Source of the DNA: Scenedesmus sp. ARA3
Taxonomy: Eukaryota > Chlorophyta > Chlorophyceae > Sphaeropleales > Scenedesmaceae
Reading direction: 5' to 3'
DNA: 57,942 nt
NCBI GenBank assembly: GCA_004335835.1
Contig: RWJK01001536.1
Location: 8,512 to 66,453 of the forward strand
In this document: positions 21,516 through 32,898 of the stretch, piece after piece
Numbering within the stretch: position 1 is the stretch's first letter
How the letters are laid out: every line of letters begins with the position of its first letter
Program-made: the position numbers and the translations under genes
Notes under the pieces: model-generated
What the model was told of the DNA's origin: nothing
What the model saw: the letters and a program-made list of their open reading frames with translations, nothing else
Databases searched by the model: none

Positions 21516-24500
21516 ATGGGGCAGGTGCAAAGCTCGCCATCGTCCCACACAGGCCGGGGAAGGGAGTCGCTCAAGCTGTTCAGCTGCTGCCTGGTGCGTG
21601 CCACCATCTTAAAACAATGATAATGGACCGCTTATGAATCAAAACGAGGCATCTGCCTGTGCACTTGTTCATCGCGGCAGATGCTGTCTCCTACCTCTGC
21701 AGCACCTGTCGCATGCAGTGCTTGCCGCTCACTGGCTACCATACAGTGCATGCGCATAAAGTGCTTGCATGCCCCGTTGCTGACCCTTGCAGGTCCCTTT
21801 AACTGAAGATGCAGCACATGCAGCAGGCAAGGACCCTGCTCACAGCTGCTGTGTGGCAGTCAGCACCTCGGAGTGCTCCAGCCAACAGGTTGCCAAGCCA
21901 ACCAGCAGCACTAATCAGCAGCTTTCAACAGCTCGTGCAAAGGATGCTTCCTTTGCAGGAGCAGCAGCACAGACTGGCATAATGGCGCGCTGCGACTCAG
22001 CCAGCAGCACACATGCTGCTGCCTTCCTGTCATGGGCCAAGCAGCAGAGCGCCAGCAGGCGCATGAGTGTGGAGCAGTTCATGCAGCAGCACTGCGGAGG
22101 TCCCTGCAAGCTGGATCTTGACTCTGCAGATTTCGGAGCAATGGGCTTAGCAGATGTGCTTGCAGCAGCGGCACCAGCAGCCGTTCCTGTAAGCTCACCG
22201 CCCAACTTCCACAGCAGCGCAGCAGGGCTTGCAAAAGCGCAGCAGTGGCAGCAGCAGCAGCAGCAGCAGCAGCTGGAGCCCTTTGCGCCGCATGATGGCT
22301 GGCTGAGCGGCCCTCCAAAGCCTGCCTGCCATGAGGCGCGTGTTGTGGCGGCAGATGGCATCAATGCGCTGCGGCAGACACGAGACGGCGAGATTGGTGT
22401 GTTGTGCTGGCAGCCGCAGCTGCCGCAGCAGGTGTTTGCTTCCAGCTGTTGTGCGGGGGGGTCGATTGTGGTTCATGCCCATTTCAATATGTAGTGCTAA
22501 GCAGCACACGCACAGATCCTGCAATGGTGCGGCAGCACACCAGGCACTGCTGGCTTGTGATGACGCAGCGTTGTCACAGCGGCTGCTGCCGTCCTGCAAG
22601 CAGGTGGCACCTGCTTTGTCCTGCAAGCTCTGATTCTTCCTCTCACACCCAGCCTTTCATGCAGCAACCATTGTCATTGTTGTCTTTTTCCTGCAGGGCA
22701 TCTCTGCACTGGGCATTACAGCTGCTGTGCGCTGTGTTTGGCGCGAAGAACAGACCATCTGCATTTCCTGCAACATACTTTTTGTCCCTGCTCTTTCGCG
22801 GCTGCAGAGGGCATGCTGAGGTTGCTGTGCACCGTATTCAACGTGGAGACGGGCACCGTGACGCTACTGACCGGCACGGCTGTGTACATCGTTGACTGTG
22901 GCTGATGTTTTGTTGTTCTGCACCACTCTTCGCACTTGCTGCAGAGGGCATGCTGCGGCTGCTGTGCACCGTTTTCAACGTGGAGACGGCCACTGTTGCG
23001 CTGCTGACGGGCGAAGCCATCTACATCACGGGCGCATGCGGGGCGCTGCCGACCTGCATCTGCCCCGACAGGTGTGCAGGGAGGGGGTGTTTTGTGGGTG
23101 CACATGCATGCGCTGACCTGCAGCTGCGCTTATAGCTGGGATTTTGTCATGTGCAGGCGTGCATGGGCAAGTGCGTGTGTAGTGGGCATGGTGTATGTAT
23201 CGTTCTAATGGACGAATCAAGCGGTGAAATATTGTGATGCATATGGCATGTAGGTGGGGCTTCTGCGGCTGGAGCTTAGTAGCAATGGTTTGTATATGTA
23301 TGTAGGTGCCTTAATGAAAAGACCATTGAATTGACCATTGAGTATCGTGACGCGTATGTCATGCAGGTGGGGCTTCTGCGGCTGGAGCTTTGTGAACTCC
23401 CACCATGAACTTCTTGTGGTGGAGGACATGGACAAGGACGCGCGCTTCAGCGAGAACTTTTTTGTGTGCGACCCGACCTTCAGCCTGAAGTTCTACGTGG
23501 CAGCACCACTGGTTTCTGCAAACGGGCACCGCCTGGGCACACTGTGAGTGCATGTGGTTTGGCTGTGACTGTGTTATGGCACACTGTGAGTGCATGTGGT
23601 TTGGCTGTGACTGTGTGCACNNNNNNNNNNNNNNNNNNNNNNNNNNNNNNNNNNNNNNNNNNNNNNNNNNNNNNNNNNNNNNNNNNNNNNNNNNNNNNNN
23701 NNNNNNNNNNNNNNNNNNNNNNNNNNNNNNNNNNNNNNNNNNNNNNNNNNNNNNNNNNNNNNNNNNNNNNNNNNNNNNNNNNNNNNNNNNNNNNNNNNNN
23801 NNNNNNNNNNNNNNNNNNNNNNNNNNNNNNNNNNNNNNNNNNNNNNNNNNNNNNNNNNNNNNNNNNNNNNNNNNNNNNNNNNNNNNNNNNNNNNNNNNNN
23901 NNNNNNNNNNNNNNNNNNNNNNNNNNNNNNNNNNNNNNNNNNNNNNNNNNNNNNNNNNNNNNNNNNNNNNNNNNNNNNNNNNNNNNNNNNAAGCGGTTGC
24001 TATGGCCTGGTTCGCTGTGCTGCGCTTCGCCCTGAGGTCGCAAGCACCCCTCTGCCTCTGCCTGAGCTGTCAGCGGCGCCCCCCAAAAAGTGCCTGTAGC
24101 ACCCTCTTGTCACCAGAACTAAAATAAGGAATCTACAAACCATTTTAATCAACTCATATCAACAGTACCTTTCATTTGAGCTGCGTACGGCGCTGATCCG
24201 ACGCCTACAAAGAAAGTTGGCAGAAAGACAGCAAGATACCTGAACCCCCCCAGACCCCCACCCCCACCCCCCCTCTTTTGACCTTGTCAGATGGGCGATA
24301 ATTTCTTATGATAAGTTAGTTATATCGTAATCAATATATTGTGTAAGTTTCAGGTCCAAGTCAACTTATTGTCAAAAACTTACAGAGNTTGAGGTGTGAC
24401 TTTATTGATGTTTCCTTGCTGGAGCCATGCATCAGCATCGTGCATGCCTTCTCTGGCCGCCTAGGCTTGAGTTGAGGTGTCAGCAGCCGCACAGCTTTGA

Positions 24501-25650
24501 TGCCCAGTGCAGGCAGATGCTGGTTGACTTTTTGTGATTTCAACCATTCAATGACTGTGTATTGACCTGACCTGCCTCGCGTTGTCTGCTTCAACGATGT
24601 TGCAGCTGCATCATGGCCCAGCAGCCGCGCAGCTGTGACTCCCAGAGGGGCCAGGTGCTGGCCTACTCCCTGCGCTCCGCGCCCGCGAGTTCACCATGCG
24701 TTGCCTGATGTCTTTGTGTCTTTGTTTTTGAATGCCATGCAGCTTCGTCGTGGGCCAGCAGCCGCGCAGCTGTGACTCCCAGAGGGGCCAGGTGCTGGCC
24801 TACTCTCTGCGCTCTGCGCTCATGAACTCACCCTACATTGCCTGATGTCTTTGTGTCTTTGTTTTTGAATGCCATGCAGCTGCATCATGGCCCAGCAGCC
24901 GCGCAGCTTCGATGCCCAGAGGGGCCAGGCGCTGGCTTACTCCCTGCACTCCGCGCTCATTAACTTACCATATGTTGCCTGACGTCTTTGTGTCTTTGTT
25001 TTGACTGCCGTGCAGCTGCATCATGGGCCAGCAGCCGCGCAGCTTCGACGCACAGCGCGGGCAGATGCTGGCCAACCTGGCGGAGATGCTGGTGAGGCAG
25101 CTGGAGGCGCGCTGGGTGCGCTCGCTGCAGGTGAGATTGGCAGAGATTTCTGACAATATACCTGTTCAGTTGCACAACACAAATTAATAGTTAATAGGCA
25201 TCATGCTGCCTGCTGGAAGAGGTTGTGCGTGCTGCGCTGTGGAGTTTGCACAATCCGGTATGCCTACATTCAGCAATAAGTAGTGTAGCTGTCAGGTGAG
25301 GCCCGGGGGTGAGGGCAGGCCTTCTGGCCAACCTGGCGGAGATGCTCGTGCGCCAGCTGGAGGCGCGCTGGGTGCGCTCGCTGCAGGTAAGGCTGATGTG
25401 GTATACCATCTGCTGCTGGGCGTGGGAAACATCTGCTGCTGGAAAGGTATGCAGTGGGGTATGGTGTTATTGCACATATGCTAGTGCAACAGCTGGAGGC
25501 GTGCTGGGTTCGCTCGCTGCAGCTGAGGGGTTGGCAGAGCGTTCACACACCCTTAGATCAGCTGTACAACTGGGCCTATAGCTGCTGGAAAGATATCTAG
25601 TGACGCCTGGCCTGCTGCAGCGCGTACTACCTGTCGCTTGACCCACTCGA

Positions 25651-25707
<57 letters not shown>

Positions 25708-26023
25708 TTGCAGGCGTCTGGCAGCACCCCCGAGCTGCGACGCAGCGTGGCCTGTTACAACACATGCTACCTGGTGCTCGACCTGTCATCCAACCCCTGG
25801 CGCGTGGTGCACATGAATGAGCCTGCACGGGAGGCGACAGGTAAGCGGCGGCGGCATTGTTGTTGATGAGTATGTCGGTGCTTTGTCTCAGGCCGCAACA
25901 GCTTAGACGGTATCTATCTGGTGTCTGTACTCCGGTTTTAATAGCTCTCTGACCAGCTGTTTGTGCAGCTTCGAAGGTGCTGCAGTTGCTGCCCCATTAG
26001 CCTAGCATGAGAGTGTTTGGCTG

Positions 26024-26060
<37 letters not shown>

Positions 26061-29000
26061 CACCAGGTGTTGACTGGGGTGCCTCTTACAGTGAGCTGCC
26101 CAATTACGCTGAAGGCCGCCGTGGCAGCATTGATTTCAAAGGCATGTCCATCACCTCTCTCTTCGACATGAGTGGTGCAAGCACCGTTTGGGCCCCCAGC
26201 AGCGGCGGCAGCAGCAGCAGCAGTAGCTGGGCGTTCCGGCTATCTGGGCTGCTGCCTGCTGCTGATGCGCCGGCAGCATTACACGAGGCCCTGGCAGCAG
26301 CAGCAGGCGCTGGCAGCAACAGCAGCAGCAAGCCAAAGTGCAGGAGCGGCCCGCAGGATCTGGACCCTGCATGCCCCCAGCAGCAGCAGCAGCAGCAGCG
26401 GCAATCATATGGCGGCGCCTGTTACAGCCTCAGCTGCCGCCTGGCCATCTCAGATGGGCTGGATGATGCACAGCCCTTCTTCATTGGCGTGCCTGCTTGG
26501 CTGGCCCTCTCTGAAGACAACACATGGGGCAGGAACTTCTTCTTTGCTCGGCTGGAGCTGCAGCAGCCTGATGGGTCACTGCAGCAGCTGGACCTCTCTA
26601 CTGCTGTTGCTGCTGCTGCTGGAGCACAGGGGGTGCAGGGTGGCTGCGGCAGCGCACAGCAGCAGCAGCAGCAGTTGCGTGCGCAGCGGCCTTTTGAAGG
26701 GGACTCAGTCGAGCAGCTGATGACTGTGACGGCGCAGATGTTCAGGCAGCAGCAGCAAACCGGTTCTGGCAGCTGCGGCGGTGGTGTCAATGGCAGCAGT
26801 GGCAGCGCCAGCAGCTGCAGCATCACGCATGTTTGGCTTCCGCGCGACATCGCGCGGCTGTCTGTGGACAGCAGCAGCAGCAGTGTCAGCGGCAGCGTTG
26901 ATCCAAGCATAGCCAGCACACCCACTGCAAGCTCTGTTTCAAACAGCAGCAGCAGCAGCAGCAGCACAATTCAGCCCCAGCAGCAGCAGCAGCTGGGCAG
27001 TGGCGGCAGTGTTCGCAGCACATCCAGCAATGGAGCAGCGAGTCATACAAATGTGATGGCCAGTGGTGTGGCAGGCAGTGTGGTGGCGAGAGGCCTGCCC
27101 GTGCCTGGCCTGGTGATGGGCCCTCTGGTTGGCAGGGGCAGCTATGGCCGGGTGTACCGCGGATTGCTGCGCGGGCAGCCAGTGGCAGTCAAGGTGAGCC
27201 TGCTGTTCTATTGATTGATGTGCCTACTATGGTCTATGTCATGTGCCTGGGCTGGTGATGGGCCCCCTAGTGGGCAGGGGCAGCTATGGCCGGGTGTACC
27301 GCGGATTGCTGCGCGGGCAGCCAGTGGCAGTCAAGGTGAGCCTGCTGCTGTAGTTACTGATGTGCCTAGTTTTGGATGATGTATGTGCCTGGCCTGGAGA
27401 TGGGGCCTCTGGTTGGCAGGTGCAGCTATGGCAGGGTTACTATAAATGTTGTCACTGTTATTTAAGACTACTAAGCTTGTTGTCCCTGCCTTGCCCCTCT
27501 CGCGCAGATCATTGAGGACACAGCCAGCCTGCGCCTGGCCCCCACCGGCGAGCCCCTCGAGGTCTCCCTCACGCGCGACCTCAAACAAACCGGCATCATG
27601 GCCACACTCGGGTACACCTACTCAGACGCCTCAGCAGTACCCGCATCTACCAGCATGCGGGCGTCTGCTGCTGCTGGTGGCGGTGGAGTGAGGCCGCAGC
27701 GGCCGGGTGCAGCAGGTGCAGGAAGAGGGCGGGCTGCGCTGCGGCCGGGCAGCCGCGTGTGCTGGATGCTGTTTGAGTACTGCGACAAGGGCGTATTGGG
27801 GGTGAGTGGCCAGATGGCTGCCTGGTTTCTGCTGATGTTGTTGCTGGTGTTGCTGCGAGGTATGTATGTACAACGCACACTCAGCACCGCAAGCATTCGT
27901 GGTTGGGTCTACAGGAAGCGTCTTGCACTTTCACATATTTCCGATCACAGCTCGGACGCCACCTATATCTATAGCAATGTGCGAATGTGCCATCATACAT
28001 GTGCTTGCATCCTGGCATCAATGTTTTCTTTGTTTCTGCATCACCTGCAGGACGGCGTGCTGCGCGGCTGGTTCCGTACGCGCCCGAGCGTCAACGGCGG
28101 CGCGCCGCAGCTGCGCACCATTGGGCTCACCGCGCTGGAGATTGCGGTGGCCATGGAGCACTTGCACGGCCAGGGCATCCTGCACGGGGTGAGAGCAAAA
28201 TATCATAGTGCAACTCGTTATCGCAATGATACAATCACATTGTTTACGTTAAAATTCGCAAGTGACTTCAACAAAGTATTTGCATGGGGTGATTGGGCTG
28301 ACGGCGCTGGAGATCGCAGTGGCCATGGAGCATCTGCACGGCCAGGGCATCCTGCACGGCGTGAGGACAAAACAGCTGTATTCCAAGTATAGGATATTGC
28401 TTTGACCATCAACACTTGAGTTTGAGTTTCATGTGTAAGTGCATGGGTTGATTAGGCCGACCGCGCTGGAGGTTGCCATGGCCATGGAGCACCTGCACGG
28501 CCAGGACATCCTGCACAGGGTGAGCATGATACGATGTATCAATGAAGCACCTTGATCATCTGTGATGATCCTGCGTGGGGTGGCCAGTTCTGGCTGCGTT
28601 GGGCTGCATAGTGCCTCACCATGGTCAGGACGGTGATCAAAGCAAGTTCTGTACTGCATCGCTCACTGCTGCTGCTGCTGGCTGAAATTGGTGCGCCGCA
28701 GGACCTGTGTGGTGGCAACGTGATGCTGTCCAAGAGCGCCACCTCCCCACACGGCTTCACTGCCAAAGTGGGAGACTTTGGCCTGGCCCGCATCAACAGG
28801 GACAGCAGCACAGCAGCAGCAGGCGCAGAGGTTGCTGCTGCAAAGCACCCGGTGGATCAGCGGCTGGGCAGCAATGAGTACGGGTGAGCAGTTCCATCAC
28901 TTTTGCATGTGGACAGCTCTGCTAGCTCAAAGTCACATGGCTGAGCTGTGTTTCATCATGTTGAGCTTTTCAACCCTGTTGTGAGCTGCAGGTAGCTCTA

Positions 29001-30279
29001 CTTCTTCTATCAGTCTAGCTTGACTCTTTTTTTGCAGCGTCTCACTGTGTTATGCACGTGTGTCTGCTGCTACTGCTGCTGCCGCTGCTGCTGCAGCACC
29101 ATCACGCACATGAGCCCGGAGGTGTTGCTGGGTGGAGGGGCAGCCTTCACGCCCGCCGCTGATGTGTACAGGTGGGACAGCAGCTCGACACACAGCATCA
29201 GCACTATCTGTTCCATCTTGCTCTAGGGGTGCTGCTCGTGGTTTACGCCTGCTGCTGACGTGTACAGGGTGATGCGTACCACTATGTATGTAATCGTCCT
29301 AGCCCGAACATAGCATGTATCACACCCCGTGATGTGCGCGGTCACTGGGCCAGCAGCTAGACCTACTCACAGCTTTAGCCTCATCACTGGTGGGTCATGT
29401 CGCTGTAGCTTTGCTGATGTTGGTGCTGTCTGGTGAGCGCTTGTTGTGGCGCGTTATTGGGCCGGCAGCCACCAATACACAGCCTTGGCCTGATCGATGT
29501 AGTCCCAATGCTTGCTCTTGCTGTGCCGCGGCTGGTGCAGCACAGCTAGAGCAACTTTTTGGATGACATCAATCCGGTGTGTGTGTCATTTGTGCACGTA
29601 GAGGTATGTGCTGCTGCAAGCCTTTGGATGTTGAGGGCGATAACTGTGTTAACTGTCCTGCCAGTTTCTGACAAACACCGCTGCTGCATGCTGCTGTGTC
29701 ACTGCCTGCCCCACGCTTGCATATCATTTCTCACACGATTACCACGGCTGGGGTGTGCTGCTGTGCAGATGTGATGACTGGCAGTTGCGTACAAGTAAAT
29801 ATAGTAATGATAATTATGTTCGATAACTAGGGAACATAACTTGCCAATGATCTGACACACACCTGCTGCATGCTGCTGCGTTATATATACACCGCAGCTG
29901 GGGCGTGCTTCTGTGGGAGATGCTGACGGGCAGCCGCGCTTATGCAGGCATGGCGGCTCCAGCAGTGGTCTGCCAGGTCGCCGTGCTGAAGCGCGGTTTA
30001 GCCATCCCCAAAAAACTGCCAGCGGCCCTGGATGATCTGCTGCGCCGCGCACTGAGCCCTGAACCTCAGGACAGGCCGAGTTTCGCTGAGGTTGTGACGG
30101 TGCTGACGCAGTTTGTGCAGCAGAGCAGGGCCGTTGATTGGGAGCAGTGGCAGGTGGCAGTGGAGGCTGCGCATGCTGAGGAGCGGGCGGCTGCGGCGGC
30201 TGCTGCTGCTGCTGGGGAGGCGTCGCCGCATGGCGATGCTGCTGCTGGCTGCGCCGCTGGCGAAGGCTGCAGCAAGTAG
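21516..30279 (+). CDS. GAF/PAS-domain TKL-type protein kinase, 12 exons
   Basis: A 1141-aa signalling kinase is predicted. Exons: 21516-21593, 21793-22396, 22945-23071, 23367-23543, 25016-25130, 25714-25840, 26067-27193, 27508-27801, 28051-28188, 28702-28883, 29097-29171, 29898-30279; all phases close. The start MGQVQSS with SCC at 23-25 suggests N-myristoylation plus palmitoylation. After a Ser/Gln-rich region comes a GAF domain (about 226-367: LRLLCTVFNVE, WGFCGWSF, LGTLCI), then a PAS-like segment, a long Ser/Gln insert and the kinase domain: P-loop GRGSYGRVYRG, VAVK (K785), HGD (928-930) with N935, DFG (954-956), MSPEV, DVYSWGVLLWE, DRPSF. HRD is replaced by HGD, and the usual Lys after it by Cys (HGDLCGGN). 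HGD occurs in related algal kinases as I remember them, but activity is uncertain. An assembly gap lies inside intron 4. Ligand and substrate are unknown. Confidence 0.88.
22801..22888 (+). repeat. upstream copy of GAF-kinase exon 3
   Basis: After GCTGCAG the codons for EGMLRLLCTVFNVET and VTLLTGTAVYI recur, matching the working exon at 22945 until about 22888. It is an acceptor-side decoy in intron 2. Confidence 0.88.
23247..23284 (+). repeat. upstream copy of GAF-kinase exon 4 head
   Basis: ATGTAG followed by GTGGGGCTTCTGCGGCTGGA repeats the first part of exon 4 (23367 on) and then breaks off. The flanking ATTG/GTGATGCATATG sequence is repeated too. Confidence 0.85.
23538..23617 (+). repeat. 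donor-spanning 39-bp tandem duplication at the edge of the assembly gap
   Basis: CACACTGTGAGTGCATGTGG and what follows, the exon 4 end plus its GTGAGT donor, is repeated in tandem at 23538 and 23577, and the sequence then enters the run of N. The gap probably hides more copies that defeated assembly. Confidence 0.85.
23621..23990. other. assembly gap (370 N)
   Basis: Run of N inside intron 4 of the GAF-kinase gene. The GAF domain reads through in phase from exon 4 to exon 5, so a missing coding exon is not required. Confidence 1.
24120..24400. other. AT-rich island with a poly-C tract inside a GAF-kinase intron
   Basis: Composition changes abruptly: AT-rich sequence (24120-24180 and 24290-24375), a C-rich run at 24246-24276, a single N at 24388, and none of the CAG/CTG words that fill the surroundings. 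This suggests a foreign insertion, for example a transposon remnant. No terminal repeats or coding region were recognised. Confidence 0.45.
24481..25015 (+). repeat. four upstream copies of GAF-kinase exon 5
   Basis: Copies at about 24481, 24604, 24740 and 24884 repeat the start of exon 5 (CIMGQQPRSFDAQRGQML), the last three with a conserved TTTGTGTCTTTGTTTTTGAATGCCATGCAG-type 3' splice region given here as a description of bases before each copy. Period is about 130-142 bp. The copies read CIMAQQPRSCDSQRGQV and similar, lack a donor and run to stops. The working exon is the last one (25016). Confidence 0.88.
25300..25540 (+). repeat. two downstream copies of GAF-kinase exon 5 tail
   Basis: The segment 25318-25386 repeats LLANLAEMLVRQLEARWVRS with its CAG|GTAAGG donor. 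A weaker copy lies at about 25488-25523. Exon 5 is therefore flanked by copies on both sides. Confidence 0.88.
25654..25704 (+). repeat. (CTG)17 before a GAF-kinase 3' splice site
   Basis: Seventeen CTG units followed by CCATTGCAG, the acceptor of exon 6. Confidence 0.95.
26025..26057 (+). repeat. (CTG)11 before a GAF-kinase 3' splice site
   Basis: Eleven CTG units followed by CCACACCAG, the acceptor of exon 7. Confidence 0.95.
27240..27435 (+). repeat. two downstream copies of the GAF-kinase P-loop exon tail
   Basis: The segment 27246-27333 is a near-perfect copy of the end of exon 7 (GLVMGPLVGRGSYGRVYRG to VAVK) with the same GTGAGCCTGCTG donor. A second, eroded copy (GLEMGPLVGRCSYGRV) lies at 27390-27437. 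As in PFK2, the duplicated piece carries a nucleotide-binding loop. Confidence 0.9.
28290..28525 (+). repeat. two downstream copies of the GAF-kinase catalytic-loop exon tail
   Basis: Segments at about 28292-28361 and 28455-28522 repeat the end of exon 9 (GLTALEIAVAMEHLHGQGILHG) and finish at GTGAGG/GTGAGC. The first copy differs mainly at third codon positions; the second is more eroded (HGQDILHR). Confidence 0.9.
29228..29800 (+). repeat. copies of GAF-kinase exon 11 tail and exon 12 head in one intron
   Basis: The segment 29228-29270 repeats the end of exon 11 (FTPAADVYR). The segment 29745-29795 repeats the start of exon 12 (SWGVLLWEMLTGS) in eroded form. The remaining intron sequence is unremarkable. 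Confidence 0.75.
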
Positions 30280-31855
30280 GCTGGCAAGCGCCTGGTGCTG
30301 ACGCTGAAGTTCCTTTACAGATGTGTTTGCTTAAAGTGTGATTGTTTGCTTGCGGCAGCGCCTGCAGTGGGGTGGTTTGGTCGGACAACGGATGGGCCCT
30401 GCCAGAGATGGCTGCAGCAAGTGAGCTGTCAGGCCAGTCATGTGTGGCGCTTGCTGCACTCTTACTTCAGCTCATCTGAGGTAGCAGCAGCAGCAGCACA
30501 CAGGCATTGTCTCTGCAAGCAGCTGGCGAACGCTTGATGCTTCCTGTGTTCAAGTGTTTCTCCTCCTTGACGTGTTGGCGTGGTGGGAATGTGCGTATGT
30601 TGCAGCGCGTGCCGTGGGGCTGTTGGGTCAAACAACAGATGGCTGCTCAAGCATGGGTGGTGTGATGCTGACCGCCACACCTTGCCACAGTATTTCCTTA
30701 TTGACGGTCACTTCTCATGCCTGTAGCAGATCCTTTCACCGTAGAGCATAACATACTATGGCCTTGTTTGTTAATTTTTTTGGCGGTGCGCATGCAATTT
30801 GCTGTGCGCACGTGGGATATCGGCTAGTGGAAGGGTTGGTATGCACATAACATGTGTGCTTCCCCGTTTTGGTCCTCGCATCCTTCAAGACGTGTCTGCA
30901 GCGCCCGCCGCGCTGCTTCTCACCCAACCATCTGCTCAACTGGTGTGCTGTGTGGGTGGTGTTCGCTTGCATTACTGCTCTACCTGGAACAATTGTCACC
31001 GTGCTTGCCAAAGCACGCTCGCCGCTCCTCGTCACCCATTACCGTACCTCAGTGCATATGAACTTGGCTTTCTTCAGCCCTTTGCTGGCGTTATAACGCA
31101 GCAGTGTGGTTGCGGCAGAGTGAGGCAGTTGGCCTTCGTGGTTTATCGGCGCAGTATCACCATGCATCCTTGTCATGTTGTGCGCGGCATGCGGTAAGGT
31201 ATCCATTCAGCCAAGCATGTCTGTTGGCGTTCCAATTCCGATAATGTGGCTGCAGCACAGTGCGACAGTTTGTTGGCACAGCATCACCATGCATCCTTGT
31301 CATGTTTGCACTATGCGTGGCATGCGGCTTGGCTGCTGCCAAGCTTGGCTGACCCACCAATCTCCACAGCATGAGCATGGAACTGAGGCAGTCTACAACA
31401 TGTGCAATGACCCATGTCGTGCGACTCGCACACCTTCTGCGCGTGTCACTTTAAATGCAGCCTCAAGGGTGTTGCCCTTGTGCTAGGTGCACTGATGTCC
31501 CAGGTGTGAGTTTGTCCGGGGTGTGCAGTTGTATGGTGCATTGTTGATAGGAGTAGGGCCATGGGGCTGCAGTTGGCGCACTGTAGTGGCCACCAGCTTT
31601 ACAACTATCTGCCAGCTCCAGCTGCAGCCCTCCCACCAGCATGGGTACACACCAGCCAATCTGATGCAGCCCCTATCTAGTGTGTGGTGCTTTCTCGCAA
31701 GATTCACCTGTGGTTTCGCGGGCTGCAGCCCATCACAATAGTATGCATTTACACAACCTGCTTGAGTGTCTTAATGGGGAGACCCAAGCTTGTTTGTTTT
31801 GCTGATGCTGATGTGAGCAGCACGTACGGCTGCGTGAACAGCTCCTGCAAGCCTG

Positions 31856-31998
31856 TTGGCGGCGGCTGGCTGTTGGCAGCTGGTGTATGGCTGTTGGCAG
31901 CTGGTGTATGGCTGTTGGCAGCTGGTGTATGGCTGTTTCAGCTGGTGTATGGCTGTTTCAGCTGGTGTATGGCTGTTTCAGCTGCTGCATGGCTGTTT
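31856..31998 (+). repeat. seven-copy minisatellite, 20-21-bp unit
   Basis: Three copies of GCTGTTGGCAGCTGGTGTATG are followed by about four of a shorter variant GCTGTTTCAGCTGGTGTATG, the last two decaying. The change from one homogeneous subtype to another is typical of unequal exchange. No coding role is supported. Confidence 0.92.
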
Positions 31999-32706
31999 CA
32001 GCTGCCGTGTGAGTGCCCGCAGCGGCCTGCTACTGGCTGGCTGTGCATGGCAGATGCGGAGGAACATTTGTGGCGGAGCCGTGGAGGTATCCGCGCTTTG
32101 CCGTGCTGCCCATGTGCTGCTATGGTGCGCGGGCGAGCGCCCTGCTGAGATGCCAGTTATGCCGTATGCAAATGTGCAGTGTGGGCCGTCATGTGAGTGC
32201 CACGGTGCTCTGGAGCTGCTGCAGCGCATGCCCTGCGTTGTGCATTCGGTATGGGATGGGTGTGCAGGCACTGGCACAGATCGCATCCTTAGTTCCCCTG
32301 GCAGCGTGCCCTGGCTTGGTGTATTGGGATTTTGCAACAGATTTCCTTACGTTGTGCAGCTCTTGGTTGCTTTACATTCGTGCGTGTGTTTGATGTTACA
32401 CTGTGGCAGGTGCGTGTGTTGCACTTTGTTTTCTGGTCTCATAGAAGCACCTGCGCCTCACACCTTAATACATGCGTGGTGTGCTTGTTTAGGCTGTGTT
32501 TGTTTAGGCTGACAATGGCCGGCTTACAAACGTCAGGTCTTGTCTTTTGTTGTGAATGCACTTGGTGTGCCTCATGTGCGTGTTGGGTTCTGTGGGAGTG
32601 GATCCGACTGCAAATGTTTGCATACTTTTGCGAATTTGCGCCTGGAGGTGACACTGTGTGGGCTTGTTTTTGTTCAGTAGCATGCAACTATGCCAGATGA
32701 CAGGCA

Positions 32707-32898
32707 TGGCAACACATTTACCAACCAGCCTGAACGCAGCTCAAACAAGTGAGGACTGGACGGCAACAATTTGGCGCCATCACCCAAAACATACCCACGA
32801 GGCCTCGTGGGAATGTTTGAGGTGATGGCGCCAGATTGCTGCCATATGGTTCTCACATGTTTGAGCTGCGTTCAGGCTGGTTGGTTATTGTGTTGCCA
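32707..32898. repeat. 192-bp palindrome (foldback element or hairpin RNA locus)
   Basis: Left arm 32707-32802 and right arm 32803-32898 are each 96 bp and pair without gaps at about 83 of 96 positions. The outer 9 bp (TGGCAACAC) and the central 18 bp (32794-32811) pair perfectly. The symmetry axis lies between 32802 and 32803. It could be a MITE-like foldback transposon or the template of a long hairpin RNA (miRNA/siRNA precursor). No clear target-site duplication was found. Confidence 0.92.

Noticed and set aside
23466..24127. Open frames running through the block of N
   Set aside because: The central residues are undefined; these are artefacts of the gap.
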